NCBI RefSeq assembly: GCF_001750145.1
Contig: NZ_CP015732.1
Location: forward strand, 1-64,000
Direction: 5' to 3'
Source: Arthrobacter sp. U41
GTDB lineage: Bacteria; Actinomycetota; Actinomycetes; Actinomycetales; Micrococcaceae
Length of the DNA stretch: 64,000 bases
The translations under genes were made by a program, and so were the position numbers. This document shows, piece after piece, positions 60,385 to 64,000 of this stretch. The first letter of the stretch is position 1. Every line of letters starts with the position of its first letter. The notes beneath the pieces are model-generated. The model did not search any database and was not told the DNA's origin. It was given only the letters and a program-made list of their open reading frames with translations.

Positions 60385-61977
60385 TTAGGCGACGCGGACG
60401 TCGATTTCGCCCGGGGCCGCGCCGTCGGCGCCGAACACCAGGTGGCGGTTGGCGATCTTTTCGCTGAAGAACCGGTCGTGGCTGACCACCACGACGGCTC
60501 CGGGGAAGTGCACCAGCGCGCGTTCCATGACCTGGGTGCTGGACATGTCCAAGTGGTTGGTCGGCTCGTCCAGCAGCAGCACCGAGGCGCCGGAGAGGAG
60601 GCACTGCGCCATGGCGACGCGGGCCTTCTGCCCGCCGGAGAGGTTCCCGATTTTTTGCTTGAGGTCCGCCTCGGAGAACTGGAACATGGCGAGGAACCGG
60701 TTGACGGACTTCTTCGTGGCGCTGAACGCCAGGCTGTCAGGCAGCGCGTTGACCGCGTGGGAGACCGTGTCGGCGTCGTCGAGGTCCTCGAGCATCTGGT
60801 TGTAGGAGACGAAGCCGGGCCCCTTGGCCCAGGCGACCTCGCCGGAATCGGCCCGCTCTTCGCCGGTCAGCACCTTCAGGAGAGTGGACTTGCCGCTGCC
60901 GTTGGAGCCGAGGACCACAATCCGGTTGCCCCGGCGGATCTCGAAGGACAGATCGTCGAACAGCAGCTTCTCGCCGTACGACTTGCCCAGACCCTCCACC
61001 CGGCAGAGAACATCCTTGACGTGCAGGCCGCCATAGATCTCGGTGACAATCTGGTCGACGGGACGGGGTGTGCGGGACTTCTTGATCTTGGCCAGCTGGT
61101 TGCCCAGGCCGCGGCTGGCCTCCTTGGCCGCCTCGCGGCGGTCGGCGATCCCTTCGGCCTCAAAGGCCAGGAGTTCGGATTCGTGCACAAACTGCTGCTC
61201 AAGGGTCTTGAGGCGGAACTGTTTTTGCACCACGTATTCGCCGAAGTTTCCCGGGTATTCGTGCAGGTGGAAGTTCTCCACCTCGATGATCCGGGTGACG
61301 ACGGCGTCCAGGAATTTCCGGTCGTGCGAGACGATGATGGCGGCGCCCTTGAAGTCCCGGAACCAGCTTTCGAGCCATTCGACGCCCGCCACGTCCAGGA
61401 AGTTGGTGGGCTCATCGAGCAGCAGCACGTCGGGGCCCTCGAGCAGGATCTTGGCCAGGGCCGCACGGTTTCGCCAGCCCCCGGACAGCTCGTCGATCGC
61501 GCAGTTGCGGTGGGCCTCGTCGAAGCCCAAGGTGGTCAGGACGGTGTCGATGTGCCGCGGGTAGTCCCAGCCGTCGAGCCGTTCCATGTCCTCGAACAGC
61601 TCCGCCTGGCGGCTGATCAGCCGGTCGAGTTCGGCTTCCGCGGGATCAGCCGCGATGGAGATGTCGATGGCGGCCAGTTCAGCCTCAACCTCTTTGACCG
61701 CGGAAAACAGCGCATCGAGCACTTCACGAATAGTGGCTTCGCCATTGAGTTCGGAAAACTGGGAGAAGTAGCCCACTTTGGTGCCCAGTTCCAGGGTGAC
61801 CGTACCGGTGTCCGGCGCCACCTGGTCCAGGACCAGTTTGAGGATGGTCGTCTTACCGGAGCCGTTCTTGCCGATCAGGCCCACGCGGTCGCCGGCCTCG
61901 AGGCGGAAGAAGGCCTCGCGGAGAATCTGGGTGTTGTCGAAGCGCACACTGACGTCTTGCAGCCGGATCAGGCTCAT
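60385..61977 (-). CDS. ABC-F family ATPase
   Basis: A 530-residue protein with two ABC cassettes and no membrane domain, so a ribosome-associated ABC-F factor. Cassette 1 Walker A GKNGSGKT at 36-43, signature LSGGWRNRAALAK, Walker B VLLLDEP; cassette 2 GSNGSGKST, LSGGQKARVAMAQ, VLLLDEP. The linker between them includes the long helical arm (FEAEGIADRREAAKEASRGL). ATG 61977 (MSLIRLQDVSV) is the start, with AAGAG nearby; the open frame runs to 62061. Antibiotic-resistance and EttA-like roles are both possible. Confidence 0.93.
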   Translation of the reverse strand: MSLIRLQDVSVRFDNTQILREAFFRLEAGDRVGLIGKNGSGKTTILKLVLDQVAPDTGTVTLELGTKVGYFSQFSELNGEATIREVLDALFSAVKEVEAELAAIDISIAADPAEAELDRLISRQAELFEDMERLDGWDYPRHIDTVLTTLGFDEAHRNCAIDELSGGWRNRAALAKILLEGPDVLLLDEPTNFLDVAGVEWLESWFRDFKGAAIIVSHDRKFLDAVVTRIIEVENFHLHEYPGNFGEYVVQKQFRLKTLEQQFVHESELLAFEAEGIADRREAAKEASRGLGNQLAKIKKSRTPRPVDQIVTEIYGGLHVKDVLCRVEGLGKSYGEKLLFDDLSFEIRRGNRIVVLGSNGSGKSTLLKVLTGEERADSGEVAWAKGPGFVSYNQMLEDLDDADTVSHAVNALPDSLAFSATKKSVNRFLAMFQFSEADLKQKIGNLSGGQKARVAMAQCLLSGASVLLLDEPTNHLDMSSTQVMERALVHFPGAVVVVSHDRFFSEKIANRHLVFGADGAAPGEIDVRVA

Positions 61978-62039
61978 GGGTGTTTCTCTTTCGATGTGGG
62001 GTTCAGAACGGCACTGGCGCGGATGGCGGAGCGTGGCAC

Positions 62040-63281
62040 TTAACGGGTTGCGAGCCGCCACAGCGAGGTGACCTCGGCCGTGCGGGCCTCGAACAGCGGA
62101 TCGTTGCGGTCGGATGCCTTGGGGTGGGTTGGCTTGGTGTCGTACCGTTCCAGCACCTTCAGCCCGGCCGCCGCGATGGCGTCCAGCAGTTCGTCACGGG
62201 ACCTCAGACCCAGGTGCTCGGCCAGATCCGAGAGGATGAGCCAACCCTCACCTCCCGGCTCCAGGTGGTCGGAGAGCTCGTTCAGGAAACGGAACAGCAT
62301 CCGACTGCCGGGGTCGTAGACGGCATTGTCCAACGAGGAATGCGGCGTGGCCGGAATCCACGGCGGGTTGCACACGATCAGCGGTGCACGGCCGGGCGGG
62401 AACATGTCGGTCAGGACAGCTTCCGCGCGGTCCTGCACGCCCAGAATCCGGAAATTCTCGCTCGCGCAGGCAACCGCGCGGGGTTCATTGTCCGTCGCCA
62501 CCACACGGTGGATGCCGCGGCGGGCGAGCACGGCAGCGAGCACCCCGGTGCCTGTTCCGACGTCGAACGCCAGCAGGTCAGATGGCAGCGGAGCCGCGGC
62601 CAGCAGGTCGACATACTCGCTGCGGGTCGGGAAGAACGTGCCGTAGTGCGGGTGGATGCGGCCCTGAAGGGCATCGACGTAGACGCCGTTCTTCCGCCAC
62701 TCGTGTGCACCGATGGCCCCCACGAGCTCATGGAGGGAGACCACCGAAGGCTCGCTTATTTCCCCGTACGCCCCCGCGGCCGCCTCCTGGATGTCCGGGG
62801 AACGCCGCAGCGGCACCACCGGGCCCGGATCAAGCGGAATCAGCAGCAGCCCGAGAATGCGCGCTCGATGCGAGCGGGACTGGCGGTGCCGGTAGAACCC
62901 GTCCGCCGTGGTGTCCGCGGCCTTTTTCTTCCCGGCGCCCACCCGCCGGTCCATGGCGTTGAGGATCTGCCGTGCGTTGTGGAAGTCGCCCTGCCAGAGC
63001 ATTGCTATGCCCTGGGACGCCATCCGGTTCGCTTCATCGGCTGTCAGGGAGTCGGTGACCACTTCGACGCGCGCGGGTGCCGGTCTTCCGTTGGCCGATC
63101 GCCAGCGCGCGGTCCTGCTCTGGCCGGCCTCGGCCCACGTCACGACGGCGGGTGCGTCGACGGCGGGTGCCTGGAGGGGCCTGCCGGACTGTATCGGGGT
63201 TTCCTGGCGGCGGCCGGGCACGGAGGTGGTAATAAGAGTTCCAATCCCAGAGTCTTGAACAGTCGTCCGGTCATGAACCAC
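62040..63281 (-). CDS. Class I methyltransferase with NPPW motif and N-terminal extension
   Basis: A 413-residue protein. The C-terminal 200 residues are a Rossmann methyltransferase: LAFDVGTGTGVLAAVLARRG, VATDNEPRAVACASENFR and the catalytic VCNPPWIPAT, a motif shared by PrmC, RNA- and DNA-N methyltransferases. The first 170 residues are less familiar: an LTADEANRMASQGIAMLWQG segment with GDFHNARQILNAMDRR, then a linker GAGKKKAAD. The target is not known. The start is GTG 63281. It lies 62 nt upstream of the ABC-F start on the same strand. Confidence 0.8.
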   Translation of the reverse strand: MVHDRTTVQDSGIGTLITTSVPGRRQETPIQSGRPLQAPAVDAPAVVTWAEAGQSRTARWRSANGRPAPARVEVVTDSLTADEANRMASQGIAMLWQGDFHNARQILNAMDRRVGAGKKKAADTTADGFYRHRQSRSHRARILGLLLIPLDPGPVVPLRRSPDIQEAAAGAYGEISEPSVVSLHELVGAIGAHEWRKNGVYVDALQGRIHPHYGTFFPTRSEYVDLLAAAPLPSDLLAFDVGTGTGVLAAVLARRGIHRVVATDNEPRAVACASENFRILGVQDRAEAVLTDMFPPGRAPLIVCNPPWIPATPHSSLDNAVYDPGSRMLFRFLNELSDHLEPGGEGWLILSDLAEHLGLRSRDELLDAIAAAGLKVLERYDTKPTHPKASDRNDPLFEARTAEVTSLWRLATR

Positions 63282-63331
63282 GCTAGACGTACCTACTCAG
63301 GATACAGGCGGGAGCCGGCAGCCCTCCCCTG

Positions 63332-63799
63332 TCACTGCGGGATGCGGCTCCGCACGATCTCGCTGACTGCCTTGCCGTCGAAGCGTCCGGCGACCTTGGC
63401 GGTCACAGGTTTCATCACTGCGCCCAGCTGCCGGATGGTCAGTTCGGTGCCACCGGCCGTGAGGTTCGCGATCACCTCGTCGACGATGGCCTCCACTTCG
63501 GCTGCGGTCAGTGCCTTCGGCAGGTACGCCTCGATAATCTCGGCTTCAGCGATTTCCGCCGCTGCCCGCTCGGACTCCCCCGCCTCGGTGTAGATTCGGG
63601 CGGTGTCGCGTCGTTTGGCGGCTTCTTTTTGCAGCAGGGACGTCACCTGGGCGTCGTCCAGCACGATCGGGGTCTTGCCGGACTTCTCGCGGGTTTCAAT
63701 TTCGCCCAGGACGTTGCGCACTGTGGTGAGCGCGACCTTGTTGCGGTCCTTCATGTGGCCGACGACGTCGGCGTGCAGGCGTTCTTTCAGGGTGGTCAT
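63332..63799 (-). CDS. GatB/YqeY domain-containing protein
   Basis: A 155-residue YqeY protein, helical domain (LKERLHADVVGHMKDRNKVA, TVRNVLGEIETREKSGK) and C-terminal GatB-like tail ending MKPVTAKVAGRFDGKAVSEIVRS. The family resembles the tRNA-binding end of GatB; its role in tRNA-dependent amidation is not established. ATG 63799 is used because CGAGGAG lies about 6 nt before it; the frame is open further. A 21-bp direct repeat lies upstream. Confidence 0.92.
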   Translation of the reverse strand: MTTLKERLHADVVGHMKDRNKVALTTVRNVLGEIETREKSGKTPIVLDDAQVTSLLQKEAAKRRDTARIYTEAGESERAAAEIAEAEIIEAYLPKALTAAEVEAIVDEVIANLTAGGTELTIRQLGAVMKPVTAKVAGRFDGKAVSEIVRSRIPQ

Positions 63800-63836
63800 G
63801 ATTCTCCTCGTCTCACTTGACAGGATATCGGGCTGA

Positions 63837-63874
63837 GCGGCAAGGGTTGCGATGGCGGCGGCAAGGGTTGCGAT
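63837..63874. repeat. Two-copy 17-bp direct repeat upstream of YqeY
   Basis: GCGGCAAGGGTTGCGAT occurs at 63837-63853 and 63858-63874, a period of 21 bp, two helical turns. It lies in the promoter region of the YqeY gene. Confidence 0.5.
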
Positions 63875-63987
63875 CCTAAGCGCTGGGCGTTCACTGCCTG
63901 TTTCAGGGCTGGACGCCTCCGCCCTGTACCGTCTCGACAGGCCGGCGGCCGGCATTAAGGCCGCATCAATGATGAAGAGAGGTCGCG

Positions 63988-64000
63988 ATGACGACTAGTA
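63988..64000 (+). CDS. Start of a gene running off the window
   Basis: ATG at 63988 with AGAGAGGT about 5 nt upstream, followed by codons MTTS. Only 13 bases are present, so the product cannot be named. Confidence 0.35.

Noticed and set aside
60313..62043. 576-codon plus-strand ORF
   Set aside because: Antisense shadow of the ABC-F ATPase gene, caused by high GC third positions.

Overview
High-GC actinobacterial chromosome, most like the Arthrobacter/Pseudarthrobacter group of Micrococcaceae. The evidence is the base composition, the DivIVA, DUF3117 and LOG genes, the actinobacterial DapD, DapC beside ferredoxin, and many starts that look leaderless. This assignment rests on gene content and family recognition; no search was run. 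I saw no rRNA, tRNA, CRISPR array, prophage or intact insertion sequence. Nearly all of the window is core chromosome.

Layout. 1-11.1 kb: the 5' end of an ECF sigma factor (sigE type), a divergent O-methyltransferase, DUF3117, a PIG-V-like mannosyltransferase, a DivIVA-domain protein, a LOG phosphoribohydrolase, a gluABCD-type glutamate importer, dapE and dapD divergent, and a secreted lysozyme-like protein. 11.1-15.8 kb: an unrecognised gene with a TetR regulator, citrate synthase, dapC and fdxA. 15.8-17.7 kb: the one accessory-looking island. It holds a DUF559 (Vsr-like) nuclease with an AbiEi-type N-terminus, flanked on both sides by clusters of a palindromic GGACATGTCC motif, an inverted pair of that motif and a G-quadruplex tract. 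A short SH3-like protein that looks like a truncated acetyltransferase abuts it. 17.7-20.9 kb: typA and an SGNH lipoprotein. 20.9-33.8 kb: two complete peptide ABC transporters in tandem on the minus strand, the upstream one split by an opposing PH-domain gene. 34-41.3 kb: ychF, rmuC, ispH, a membrane protein, xseAB and ppk2. 41.4-46.3 kb: an alanine-type aminotransferase and an osmoprotectant ABC operon. 46.3-50.7 kb: two large intergenic hairpins, rsgA with a possible 26-codon upstream ORF, a Nudix hydrolase, a sugar kinase and nitronate monooxygenase. 50.8-57 kb: three regulator/target pairs (LysR-MFS, a transsulfuration enzyme with AsnC, MFS with AsnC). 57-64 kb: corA, an ABC1/UbiB kinase, a 5 x 16 bp tandem repeat, a small membrane protein, an ABC-F ATPase, a methyltransferase and YqeY.

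How the genes fit together. dapD, dapC and dapE are three consecutive steps of the succinylase lysine/diaminopimelate route and lie within 7 kb, though not in one operon. Transport is the other theme: glutamate, two peptide systems, osmoprotectant, Mg2+ and two MFS exporters. Most operons end at strong GC-rich hairpins, several of them bidirectional between convergent genes.

Most interesting points: the DUF559 nuclease inside its own palindrome clusters, a perfect 32-bp palindrome over the promoter of the LOG gene, a CRP/GlxR-like site upstream of citrate synthase, and a repeated architecture in which a -10 hexamer lies exactly 6 nt before the start codon of at least ten genes.
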